DNA of 64,000 bases from Morchella semilibera (lineage: Eukaryota > Ascomycota > Pezizomycetes > Pezizales > Morchellaceae), in contig WBVU01000019.1 of assembly GCA_009192285.1 (NCBI GenBank), positions 827,379 to 891,378 on the forward strand, written 5' to 3'. Of the stretch, positions 11,300 to 22,065 are shown piece by piece. Numbering within the stretch: position 1 is the stretch's first letter; every line of letters starts with the position of its first letter. The notes under the pieces are model-generated. The model was not told where the DNA came from and ran no database searches. It worked only from the letters and a program-made list of their open reading frames with translations. Both the position numbers and the translations under genes were made by a program.

Positions 11300-13425
11300 T
11301 ACTCCATGAGGGCATGATGGCGATATACCCACGACATAATAAGGAAATCAACAGTTTACTAGCACATATTGCATTCACAACCAACATTAGGGGGAAGTAG
11401 AATAATATCACAAAGGAAAAAAAGAAAAAAAGGAAGAAAAAAAAACTCGAGCCAGGGAATCCATCGAAGCCAATACCCAGTGGGGATGTTCGGAACCAGA
11501 AAGTCATCGATATACCTGTTTGAGGTTACTCTTGTGAATTAGTTCAGGTATTAGCTAGCTGCGTGGAGTTGAGTTTGTATACGAAGATCAAAAAGAACTT
11601 ACTCGTTTACAAAAGTACTTAAGCTTGTATAAGAGGGATCACCAGTTAAATTTGATTGATACATGTAGTGCTCATGCTCAATATCCGAGTGGGATCGGTA
11701 AGGATCCTTGGTGCTAGCAAGAAATTAATGACGCGCTGGGCGGGACGGGGACATCACGTGAGTACTTACCCGTCGTCACAGGCACCTAGACACGGATCTT
11801 GATGCTCATGATCTAGGTCCACGTGCACGCCATCATCAGGGTCACTGTGTCGGCAAATATTCCTGCCAGTCAGTTTCAAATAATATCAATTGTGAGAGTA
11901 AATTAAAGATATATGCGGGGGTGTATATATGTACGTATAGTAACTATATCCAGAGCGAGCGCGAGTGCTCCTACCACCCACATCTTTCCCCTTGTTCATA
12001 ATGGCAGTTCTCGTGGGGTGTCAAGTCTTTTGGGCGTTCAGCTGCCCTTGATTGTGCAACAGTTAAAGCCCTCTCCACGTCGGATGATAAGTTAACAGAG
12101 GCCCAGGTAAACTGCAAGGTTTTGATATCCGTAGTTAGCGTGATGGTGAGAAGGTTTGTCGTCCAATGTTGAGAGTGGTCGGAGGTAGGTTGACTAGTTA
12201 TATATGCATGATTGCTCCATGGATAAAGTTCCAAATCGTATTGTCCACTCAGGAGAAAAGATCCAGCCTTCCCACAGTTACATGGCTGAATCTACTAGTA
12301 AAAAACATTACTTATACGCAATTGATCTGTGAGTCTTAGAACCTCCCTAGTCTTCGGACTGAAACTTACAGATAGCACGGTGGGAGGGAGGTTTTCGGAA
12401 GCGCATGGTCGATCAGTATGGTTGGGACGCTTTGGATAGACGGATGATCTCGTAGACTGTTTTACTCCCGGCCTACCGGTGTGAGTGGGGGATAACAGGA
12501 TCCGTATCCGATATTCGAAATAACCAACGGAATTGTTTCCTGGTCACGGCGAGCATAAATGGAACCGTGGTGTGCAGTGATTAGGGATAAGTTACCCCTT
12601 GGATGCCGTAGTACCTGACAGATTGATCTCTTATGTGGGGGGAGCCAGTATTAGCGGAGCGTCTGATACGAGAGTGGGCGGTGGCGTATCATTCCAACCC
12701 TAACCCTGAGCCAGAAGTTCGTTATCACCTCCCGTTTTTTGTTTCTTCTCCTTAACCCAATTCATTAATTGTATGCAGCCTTCCGGCTATGACAATATCA
12801 CACTACCCCAGAGCTACACTCCTTCCGCCACCGGCCCCAACGTCAGGACAAAAGAAAGAACATAAGAGATATAAACAATACCGCCTGCCGTTTATCTGCA
12901 TGCGGAGGTCTCGAATTATCTCGTGCCTCATATATGGCTAGCTAGGATCTTGGTGAGATATTGTAGGGCCGACGCACCAGAAATGGGGCCCGGGGGTCAG
13001 TGCAGTATTAGTTACCGATGAATTATCAATGTAGCTACGTAGCTGCTTCTAAAATCAAGGGGAGTAGAGATATAGAAACACGTAGCCCAATCTGGTATGA
13101 TATACCACGTATGATTCATGCGCCAGGTCCTCTGAGTCTGAGACAATAGATTTTTTTTCCCCCTATCAGACGGGATCGCAAAGTTCGCAGTAGAATTGCG
13201 AAATTGCACCTAAAAGCCGATTGAAAACAAGCAATTGAGCCCGCAGTGACTTTTGGTGTTATTCGTCCCCAATTGCAACTGAGACCCGCCGGCATTACTT
13301 GTTCTACGGGATATACACATACATGCACTTTGCTCTTTGATTAGTGGGAGATAGTATATAGCGGAACTTTCACCATCTCCATTAATGGAGGCACCTCTAA
13401 TATCTCCATCTATCCCATGGTAAGA

Positions 13426-13572
13426 TAAAATGGTCAAATTCGCGACCTACCCAAAATGTTATATCATATCCGTTCCAGGCAATAATTCACAACATTTGAT
13501 CAGCTTAATCAAGCTATTGATAATAAGAAAGTTGCCAGTTTCACGGGCCGGGTCGCGAATTTGACCGTTTTA
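13426..13572. mobile_element. 147-bp MITE, GTCAAATTCGCGACC family, copy 1
   Basis: The terminal inverted repeat TAAAATGGTCAAATTCGCG faces its copy TAAAACGGTCAAATTCGCG at the right end. A second member with the same core and almost the same length lies at 50831-50980. Confidence 0.75.
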
Positions 13573-14703
13573 TTCTCCTTAGGGATAAAGCTAGTCTAAC
13601 ATAATTTACAGACCCGCCCTATCCCTTGGTTGTCAGTAAGTACATGCATGTATATGTACAGTGGGAGGTAAAATAAGTGATGGAACGTTATACGTTAACG
13701 TGCACAGTGATAGTTGTTTCTGTAAAACGCCGCCAACATTTAGTGCCTGTACTCTCAGGCCGGTGTTCCATGTGCTTCCCTAGAAAATGGAGAAAAAGGA
13801 GATGCGGTTGCGAGCTCCATAGCGTCGCGCAAGGAGCCGCCAACATTGAAGCGTTGTGGGCCTGCGAGTAGAATTCCTCCTTGGCAGATATACATACATG
13901 TAGGTGCACTAATAGCCGTTCTAAGGACGTATGATTGACTGATGAGGGGATCGGCGCCAATCTGGTTATCGAAGTTGGGTACAGCCGTTCACGGGGTACA
14001 GCCCTTCACGGGTTTTGGTAGGCACGGGGTTTTGCAATTTGGCGGGGGAGGGCTGGAGCCGATGCCCCAAAGTTGACACATTGCTTCAGGTGTTGAACGT
14101 GATCTGTCTCAGTATGAACCAAAGCTAGATATTAGTCCTTCACTACTGATCATTCCACTGGCTGGCAGCGAATTTATTTACAGTTAATCCGTGAATTTAC
14201 TGATGGGCTAGGAACGGTTTAGTGATCAAGGCAGTTATAAGTTTCGGGGATGTGTGGAATAACACCGGTCTTCCGGAGCTAGGCCTCACTCGACTTATAC
14301 TCTCCCTGACTAGACTGGTATTGAGCGATTAATCCCGATATAATGGATATGTCTCTGAGTAAACAGTTCATTGACGGGGCGTTCCCTGGGCGAACTGCGT
14401 TCGTGCGTTGCTATGCACGTATTGTGGGGTGTCAAAAATAACCGGAAATCAGCCTTGGCAACCAAACTTTGAACATACAACGCTTGAGCCCGTATCAAAA
14501 CCCTAGACCATTTAACTATTGAGGATCATAGAATTGAAATCCCTTGTCTTATTCCTCTTATGGTTGTGGTGGAAGGCGATGTTCGGGTTGCATCCTCATA
14601 CAAATTTTGGTTGCAACGAAGATTTCCGGTTATTTTTGACACCAACAATACCAACCTCGTGTTTGCGAACGGCTGAGTAGCTCCTATTGGCAGGTCCTAA
14701 ATA

Positions 14704-15082
14704 TATGGTGCGGCGCGTCTTAAAGGTGACATGCCGGTATCTCAGCTGGAACAATCATAGCCACTCCGGCTGCTTGTTGACCAATAAGAGCCTTGGATTT
14801 CCAGCCATATTATGGCTGAAAACTGCAAGTGTGTGATGTAGGGGGTATAAATGGGTATAATACTGTTCCACTCCACCAGGTCTTGGCGCTTTTTACATAC
14901 AAAAATAGGTAAATGGCATCTCTTATAACTTTTTTCAACAGACAAGATATCAAAAATCTAACACACAAATGTCTTCATCATACCTGTATCTACAATTTTG
15001 TGTGTTAGATTTTTGATATTTTGTCTTGTTGAAAAGTTATAAGCGATGCAACTTTGTCACCTTTAAGCTGCACCGCACCATA
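14704..15082. mobile_element. MITE C, composite with internal hairpin
   Basis: The ends read TATGGTGCGGCGCGTCTTAA at the left and, inverted, TATGGTGCGGTGCAGCTTAA at the right, flanked by TA. The interior holds a separate hairpin (14917-15050) of the AACCAGACAAGATATC/CTAACACAC type shared with 2469-2742 and 331-406. The left part matches the fragment at 2880. Confidence 0.75.
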
Positions 15083-15194
15083 CACAGCGTTTCTGAACAC
15101 AACCGCTATTACATGCCATATAAAAATGTAGTCTTGGCGGTTTTTTGTGTGTATGCAATATTAGTCGTGTTCAAAAAACGCAATGAAATTGCGA

Positions 15195-15576
15195 GTACCT
15201 AGAGCGCCGGAAAGTGATGCACATTCGGTGGTTCTATAGCTACACGGAAATTAATTTGTACACAAGGCTATTTCAAGGTAAATATGGGTGTGCGGATGCT
15301 CTTCGTCAAGTACTCTATACCGCATTAATTCGTCTCAGCGGACACTCATATTGACGTTGAAGTTACTTGTTCTGGTCATTTGTCTTACAAACGCCCCTCT
15401 AATCTTGCTGTAAAAGGCAGCTTCGACGACTGTGTAACCGTCCGATGAGACGAATTACTGCGGTATACTTAGTGCTTACATGTAGATATGGTAGAGAGGT
15501 TCTACACGGCTGCGTTAAGTATTTGGGTGTTGTCTACATGTAGTCAATGTGCATAACTTTCCGACACCCTGGGTAC
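15195..15576. mobile_element. 382-bp MITE, CGGAAAGTGATGCACATT family, copy 1
   Basis: The left end GTACCTAGAGCGCCGGAAAG and the inverted right end GTACCCAGGGTGTCGGAAAG share the following TATGCACATT-like stretch. A second copy of similar length lies at 58584-58957. A smaller inverted-repeat element is nested inside at 15316-15467. Confidence 0.75.
15316..15467. mobile_element. Nested 152-bp inverted-repeat element
   Basis: TATACCGCATTAATTCGTCT at the left and the inverted TATACCGCAGTAATTCGTCT at the right, with TA at both ends, lie inside the larger MITE at 15195-15576. The copy at 58584 appears to lack this insert. Confidence 0.65.
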
Positions 15577-16299
15577 ACCTCATCCGTAACTCAAATGGGT
15601 ACCATTCAAACCCCATGACTTTTGCTAATGGCTTTTGTTACCGCTTTTATCAAATAATTGATCTCCCATCCGATTTCTCACCCTCTAGTTTTATAGCAGA
15701 GTAGCGATTGAGTGGTTAATGGATATTCCGACAAATTCCACGAGTCTTGGGATTGACCAAAGGGCTAATAGCGTAGTAGGAGGACCCAAGGTGATATCAT
15801 CAGCACTCCAACTGTAGGTAAACAGAACATAAGCTGAAAATGAAGATATGGGTCGAAATCAGGTGGTTTCGCACCCAGCCGACTATTATGGCAAAAGTTT
15901 CTTAGACAGGCTTATCAGTCGTGGAACTAGCTCTACTGATCTCCGCGGCTGCTAGTTCGAGGCCGTGAGCCGGACCACATATAGCGCCGGGTTCGGAATA
16001 TAGGGACGGGAGGTTTATACATGTAGGATTAATTCCAGCCAAAAACCTGGGATGCCCATCTATCTCACCCAACCCTATCCCTTGGGCTGTTGAGACTCGC
16101 AGAATCCAGGATTTCCTATTCAAGGTGTGGCATAGCCACTGAGCCGGTTGCTTTTACGGTTTTACTACTGTTTTAACAATTCTATTACTAAAATAGGCAG
16201 TCCTGGATTCTACGGGTCTCAATAGCCTAGGGGATAGCTACTACTCCCAGACGTAAAAAGAGCTCCCAGTTAGTACTTCAAAGTTAGCTACGTCAGTGC

Positions 16300-16370
16300 T
16301 TATATATCCCCTCTGCCGTTTTCAAAGTAGCCTTGCCAGTTCTCGGTGCCCCGGAAGATTCTCTGAGTGG
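16300..16370 (+). repeat. Dispersed repeat, copy 1
   Basis: ATATCCCCTCTGCCGTTTTC, then CTTGCCA and TCTCGGTGCCCC, recur in the same order at 63170-63236. The function is unknown; it is probably a fragment of an unrecognised mobile element. Confidence 0.5.
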
Positions 16371-18645
16371 TTGTAAAACCTTCTAGCGAGTGGCCTAAAA
16401 AGTAAAGATAAACAGCCATGGTGGGGTCGGCTGGATCTTGCATTTTGTGGTGGATTACATGTGGATCGATCGCGCAAGGCCGCCATCTGGCAAGCGAGAG
16501 TTAGTGACGCATTGACAAGAAACTACTTGGGGTGTAGGGGTATATCGCCGGCTTATTGGATTGGTAATGATCTGCTCCGCTGAAAGCTCCGCTGGGAGTC
16601 ACGCGAGGCCCTCCAGGTTGATAATAAATTTTTTTCCACCGGAAAAACCTCTATTTGCGTCCTGCAATCAATTACTACACTAACAATATGGGGGGGATTT
16701 AAATTAGCTTTACAAATTCTCCTAATGGGTAGTCTTACCTACTTAGAGCAATTATATATTTTTGATTATTAGCAGCTGCAGAGTTAGGACGGAAAGGGTA
16801 TTTTCAGTAAGAAACTGTACACAGGAATGCGGTATTAAGTATACTTAATTTAAAACATGCTAAACCTCGTGGTTTGGGGTGTCTTTTCGGGTTCATCCAT
16901 AGTATTATATAACTCGGACTAACCCAGAGCTGCATTATGGTGAGGTCGTCACAGGGAATCCTGTAAATAAAATAGATGCTTTGCAGCCCAAGTACATACA
17001 TGTACATTAGTAGTCCGCCGGGCTCGCGGCCGTGGGTTTTCAGTTCATAGCTTATGGCCTATGAGAGTCATTCAATCTGGCTTTCGCCATCCCCTGAGTA
17101 GCCATATTGAGAACACAAGTTCCTACTCAACCTCCCCAGTTAGATGCATCTCCAATTCATTCTATCTTAACTATTTCCAGTGGAGCCGTCCCCAGTTGAA
17201 TATTTCCATGTTATAGTTAAACTTCTTCCGCCTGAACTATTTTCGGTTGAAGTATTAATACAATTTAAATTATTTCTAGCTAAATTGTTCCAGTTGAATC
17301 ATTTCCAGGTTGGTTGCCATGCTGGGTTAGGGTTGGGACCCGACAAATCAACGTACCTACGGACAACCACTGCGCATAAGCCCCACACCACCCCACGCAT
17401 CGTCAGTCCAAGAACTCAGGAAGTGCCTTCAGCCGTCGCAAGCTTTGCTGTCAAACTCCAAGGGACGAAAAGCCAGCATCTCCCACCTAATTCCAAGCAA
17501 GAACGAGTCGGTCGGCAGTGAGAGGCTCCTCGCAAGACTCCCTGGCACGATAAAAAGCGGCGGAGTACACCACGATCATTACGCGACCCCCAGCTCCCCT
17601 CCCATTCCCGAAAATGGGCACTGCGCGCCGGCTTCGAGAAAATTTTCTTTGCAGACATAATCAGCTTTTTTCTTAACATTGGTCTACTTGCGCGTCGATG
17701 GTGTCGTAATGAGACCATGTGGGCGGGGGAGGGTGAAGTTATTCAGCGCTCAGCTTCCTCCACCATCTCCCCGCAATTATGAGCGAAAACATGGAGATAG
17801 AAGGCTTTCTGATGGGCAGACGCAGTCACCGGATATGGAATACAGCGCCAATCGAGAAGCGCACTCTAGATTACCTAGATTCGAGCACTGTCACAGTCGG
17901 AGGCGAACTTGGTTCGAGTAGTATGTGGTACTCGAACCTGTAGAGAAACCATTGGACACGAACTCTAGGCTTTCAGCGATCGAAATTGGTCGCAAATTTC
18001 TGCATTTGCATATGGTCTGGCCACGGTTGGTAGATGTCGAATTTTTGTGATGATCGAGCAAGGTGTTGAAGAATCCCCGGCTTGCCGAAGCGTCCGCGGA
18101 AGTGATTTGGTATTAACCCTAACCCTGAGTTCAGCTATGCACTCGTATAAGAAAGTATGAATACATGTAATTATTGGACAGAGATATAGATCCCCTCTAG
18201 AGATGAATCGAGGCAGAATTTATGACTTTGCACACATGTGCATGTATATTCACTCTTAGATCATGGCGATATAATTTCGGACAGCTAGAAATTGTATCCT
18301 TCCCCACCGAGTACAAATTGATAACCTCTGCAAAACCTGGGGAGAATCGATCTCTAAAGATAGGTCGGCCGATCCGAGAATTATGTATTATGTAGTAAAT
18401 CTAAGCGAAGCCACACGATTACACGCCTCAGTGATACATGTATCCAGCGACTTACGACACAGTCACATGTGTCGGAAATTTTGACTACCGCAGAAACTCG
18501 AACAATTGGATATCTCCTGCCGGGTTGAAGGGTGTAGATCTTGTCTGCTAATAGTAGTTTTGATCTCATATACACAGCCAACTTTTTCTGGTAAGCCAGA
18601 TAGCAACCAGGGACGTTCGGGTTGAGACGTTCGGGTTGGACCATA

Positions 18646-18690
18646 ACGTGTTTCACCGGGGAAGCAACCGTCACGGGGGAAACAACCAAG
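18646..18690 (+). repeat. pogo left TIR with iterated subterminal motif
   Basis: Two head-to-tail units, TTCACCGGGGAAGCAACC and TCACGGGGGAAACAACC, spaced 18-19 bases apart. Such units probably bind the transposase HTH domains (inference). The inverted counterpart is at 34199-34242. Confidence 0.8.
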
Positions 18691-18857
18691 CTCGGTGGTA
18701 GGTGTTCGATTGCTAAAATAATTATAAAAAATCGAAATTTAATGCTATAGAAAAAATGAAACCATCACCTAACTACTATGTCCCTGCTGTATATTTGCTT
18801 AACTTAAAGTCTACAAAGGTTCTAAGGTAAAAAACCAAAAAAACCAAACTATACCTA

Positions 18858-19531
18858 CTAATCTGACCCAGATACCTCCTCCTCATCTGAGATGATTGGA
18901 GCCGAGACCTTTTTCTTTACAGTTCTTCTGGCTCTGGTTGCTAGTACCCGGGTCCCTTCAGTTTCCGCTTTCTTGAGTGCTTTTTTCTCAGCGTTCCGGG
19001 CCTTTTTCTCGGCAGCAAGCTGTTCCTTCTGTTCTTGATCTTCCCGCAACCTTACTACGTCCTCTACTGTTACAACTAAAGCTTTACTTAGTAGTTTTCG
19101 GCTTTTGACTTGAGCCAAATTACTGGCTTTAGATGTTTTAGCTTGTAGTTTCTTGACCTGTTCCTTGAGAAGGATGATTTCAGCTGTAGATTGAGCTGCC
19201 GCATTTGCTAGTTTTGTAACCATGGCTTTTCGATATGCAGATTGTGGAGTCAGTCCTTGAAATAAGGACATTGTTTTGCGGGTATGAAAAAAGATACTTC
19301 TACCATTCTTGGGTGTTGCGGGTGAGTTGGGTTCAATCTTGGTTGCAGTAGCAGTTTTGGAAGGTGCAGCGCCGAGAAATGTATTTAGTGAATTCAAAAC
19401 TCTACGAGGATTATGAGGATGAATTCCAGTCGCTTCAAAAGCACTCAGGATGTTTTTTTTGGTGTAAGTGAGTTGCCGGACTTTAACCAATAAAGGGTAA
19501 AAGGTTCCTTTATGAATTCCAGGTCCACCGT
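18858..19531 (-). pseudogene. pogo transposase, C-terminal part
   Basis: Continues the transposase after the solo-LTR insertion. It begins in the frame reading GGPGIHKGTFYPLL and contains the family signature AFEATGIHPHNPRRVL (an aromatic/small residue, TGI, NP, RVL), which follows the catalytic core in fungal pogo transposases. Then come a coiled-coil-like segment rich in K, E, Q and A and an acidic tail ending SDEEEVSGSD. The stop is at 18858, 212 bases from the TIR. There is no ATG at its head, because the true start is at 34049. It is non-functional on its own. Confidence 0.85.
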
Positions 19532-20301
19532 TGTAACGGAGTAACCCGACGCAAAGAAGAAGATCATCAGCAAACTCAACTTGTGGCTACTGTCTCCCAA
19601 CAGTATCCCAAGTCTCCTGAGAGTCTCCTGAGACCCCTGGATATTTTTTCAGTCTCCTGAGGATCAGGAGACATCAGGAGACAAATGAAGTCTTGCTGAT
19701 GATGACAATGATGACGCAGAGAGACTCGAGGAGCACAGTATACTCGACGAGGGGGCCGATGAAGACAGGGACAACACCGGGGAGGCACAAGCACAGGCAC
19801 CGGCGAAGACAAAGGCAAGAGCGAGGGCACAAGAGCTCAGAGTAGGGAGAGTGAGGACCGAATGGACCTCAACGAGAACGATGAAAGATACTATGAGTTT
19901 CCTCTTGTCAGAGGATCGAGTTTTTGATACGAGAGGCTATGGCTTGAATAGGAGTAGATTCCTATGTACCGAGATAACAGGAAGACGAGGCAGAGAGAAA
20001 AGAAAGAAAGAACTAAGGAAAACATCTATCCCCGCTATTTAACACACCTCCTCCACTACTCCGCTATGACTCACACTTTTACTCATAGAACCCCATAGAA
20101 ACCCGTTGCTACCACACCTCGTAATCCTCCCCACCATCTCCGCTATTCTACATTACCAATCCATCACGCCATCGAACCTCCTAGAACCTAATGACGACAA
20201 CCTCCAACTCGCGTTCCCCGCTCTCGCTTAACATTACCACAACAATCATAACCATGCGTCGCCTACCGGACTGTCGGGACAGATGCCAAGACGCCGGGAC
20301 A
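19532..20301 (-). repeat. Solo LTR of the element-1 family, inside the pogo transposase
   Basis: Starts TGTAACGGAGTAACCCGACG and ends CAAGACGCCGGGACA, matching the element 1 LTRs (TGTGACGG...GGGACA) throughout but clearly more diverged. It is about 140 bases longer because of an insertion at 19565-19703. I find no matching 5-bp target duplication (ACCGT left, GATGT right), so the flanks have been altered or it arose by recombination between different copies. Confidence 0.85.
19565..19703. mobile_element. 139-bp foldback insertion within the solo LTR
   Basis: Compared with the LTRs at 21417 and 33394, this segment is extra. Its ends are inverted (ATCATCAGCAA and TTGCTGATGAT), with a GAT duplication. 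Inside, AGTCTCCTGAG occurs directly repeated, with inverted TCAGGAGAC copies. Confidence 0.65.
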
Positions 20302-21416
20302 GATGTCCTCTATGAAATCGTCTAACAAGGTTGAATAATTTCTTTGAAGAGGTTCAAAAATACCGACATCTAGAGGCTGTAGAAGATGCGTAGAGTGGGC
20401 TGGAAGGCATAGAGGTATGATATTATTGGATAAGCAATAATCAAAAAATTCCCAAGTTACGTGAGAGGTATGGCCATCGAGGATTAAAAGTCGTGTAGCT
20501 CGGCCATTATCCGCACTATCTTATGTTAGTCAATATTAATAATATATTATTGACAACTTACATTACTCGTGTATTAGGTTCAAAATTGCCTGTCAAATAT
20601 GCTAGTCCTAGTTTCTGATTTGACCATCCTGTTGACGATGTACTGAAATGTGCTTTATCCCCTGCCTTGACCAAAGCCATCCAACCACGATAAATTGCAT
20701 TTCCTTTATAAATAATAGAAGGTGGTAGGACGATTCCATCTGCTGAAATTGTTTCGATAACTGTGATAAGTTCGCGCATTCCATCTTGAAGTTTGAAGTT
20801 TCGTTTCTTTCCCCGTCTACATATGACCTTTACACTAGTTGATCGGCCCATTAAAAATCCTTTCTCGTCCATATTGTATATATCGCGTGGTAGGATTTTG
20901 TGTTTAGTTATGATCGCAAAGAGCTAATAAACAGTGTTAATTTTTATTTATTTATTTATATTAGAAATTACCTTTTTAAAAAAGTCTTTTATTATAATAG
21001 GGTTGTTCGCGTAACCCCTCTGTTTGTCAAGACGGACCGCAAATTTGGAGTCCAGTTCTGGGTGCCTCGCTAAAAACCTTGTAGTCCAGTTCTTTCCTAA
21101 ATTTACTGCTGATACCCCTTCATAGTGAGACCGTAGAAAACTAGTAGCCATATCCTTTACATATTTCATTCTAGACGGGAACCCCCAGTCATCTAATTGC
21201 AAAATCCATCGTACTATTGCTTTTTCTTCACAAGGCGTGATAATCTGCTGAGAAGCTTGGGCTAGTCCTTTTGGTGCAATTCCAGCTAAGCGATTGCGTA
21301 GCTTGCTGTATGTGAGATCATAAGCCGTAGCTGCATCTCTAATACTTTAGAACTTTCCTGCCTTATAGTCTTTGATTGCAGATGCGACCCGGGTTTCACT
21401 ATCTGGAAGTATCCTC
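20302..21416 (-). pseudogene. pogo transposase, DNA-binding and catalytic core
   Basis: Minus strand, following the first codons at 34049-34030. A pipsqueak-type HTH (RVASAIKDYKAGKF, an in-frame TAA at about 21348, then SIRDAATAYDLTYSKLRNR) is followed by a CENP-B-type HTH (NLGKNWTTRFLARHPEL). An intron at 20924-20971 (48 bases) joins to the catalytic core. The first catalytic Asp is in NMDEKGF. A second intron at 20516-20561 (46 bases) precedes the second Asp (LILDGHTSH) and third Asp (LLQPLDVGIFEPL), giving the DDD triad of pogo enzymes. The core runs into the solo LTR at 20301. The internal stop and two insertions make it inactive. Reading frames match across both introns. Confidence 0.88.
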
Positions 21417-22047
21417 TGTGACGGAGTAACCCGACGCAAAGAAGAAGATGACAATGATGACGCAGGGGAACCCGAGGGGCACTCCGAGCAACGAGGAGAC
21501 TGACGAAGACAAGGACGACACCGGGTAGGCACAAGCACAGGCACCGGCGAAGGCAAAGGCAAGGGCAAAGACACAAGGACACAGGGCAGGGAAAGCGAGG
21601 ACCAGATGGACCTCAACGAGAACAATGGGAGAGACTATGAGTTTTCCTCTGGTTAGAGGGCCAGGTATTTGGTACGAGAGGCTATAGCTTGGAGATAGGA
21701 GTAGATTCCTATGTACCGAGATAACAGGAAGACGAGACAGAGAGAAAAGAAAGAAAGAACTAAGGAAACATCTATCCCCGCTATTTAACACACCTCCTTC
21801 ACTAGTCCGCTATGACTCACACTTTCGCTCATAGAACCTCATAGAAACCCATCGCTACCACACCTCGTAATCCTCCCCACCATCTCCACTATTCTACATT
21901 ACCAATCCATCACGCCATCGAACCTCCTAGAACCTAATGACGACAACCTCCACCTCGTACTCCCCACTCTCGCTTAGCATTTCCCTAACAACCACAATCG
22001 TACATCGCCTATCGAACGGTCGGGACGACTGCCAAGACGCCGGGACA
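21417..22047 (-). repeat. Element 1 3' LTR
   Basis: Starts TGTGACGGAGTAACCCGACG on the plus strand and ends GCCGGGACA. Same length as 33394-34024, with about seven mismatches. Contains AAGACGAGAC at 21729-21738, the copy of the predicted self-primer segment. Confidence 0.92.
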
Positions 22048-22065
22048 GATCAGGTCCCCTCCAAG
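22048..22065 (-). promoter_or_regulatory. Element 1 polypurine tract
   Basis: On the minus strand TTGGAGGGGACCTGATC directly abuts the 3' LTR. It is the expected primer for plus-strand DNA synthesis. Element 2 has a similar GAAGGAGGG...CTAATC at the same place. Confidence 0.6.

Larger units (their letters stand above)
11302..18643. other. Gene-poor stretch with MITEs
   Basis: I see no confident gene. A GC-richer patch at 17350-17930 has overlapping short frames on both strands, including a 54-codon ATG frame at 17779 (+), but nothing recognisable. About 17160-17320 contains loosely repeated CAGTTGAAT / ATTTCCA units. MITEs at 13426, 14704 and 15195 are listed separately. Just left of the pogo end, GACGTTCGGGTTGA occurs twice in tandem (18612-18639). 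Confidence 0.45.

Noticed and set aside
17416-17921. GC-richer patch with overlapping frames on both strands
   Set aside because: Several mutually exclusive frames look equally plausible, with no domains. Recorded as gene-poor instead of choosing one.
21286-21791. Overlapping frames rich in LCLCPCLCL / SFFLFSLSRL
   Set aside because: They lie inside the element 1 LTR and reflect its purine-rich repeats. The same frames recur in the other LTR at 33304-33768.
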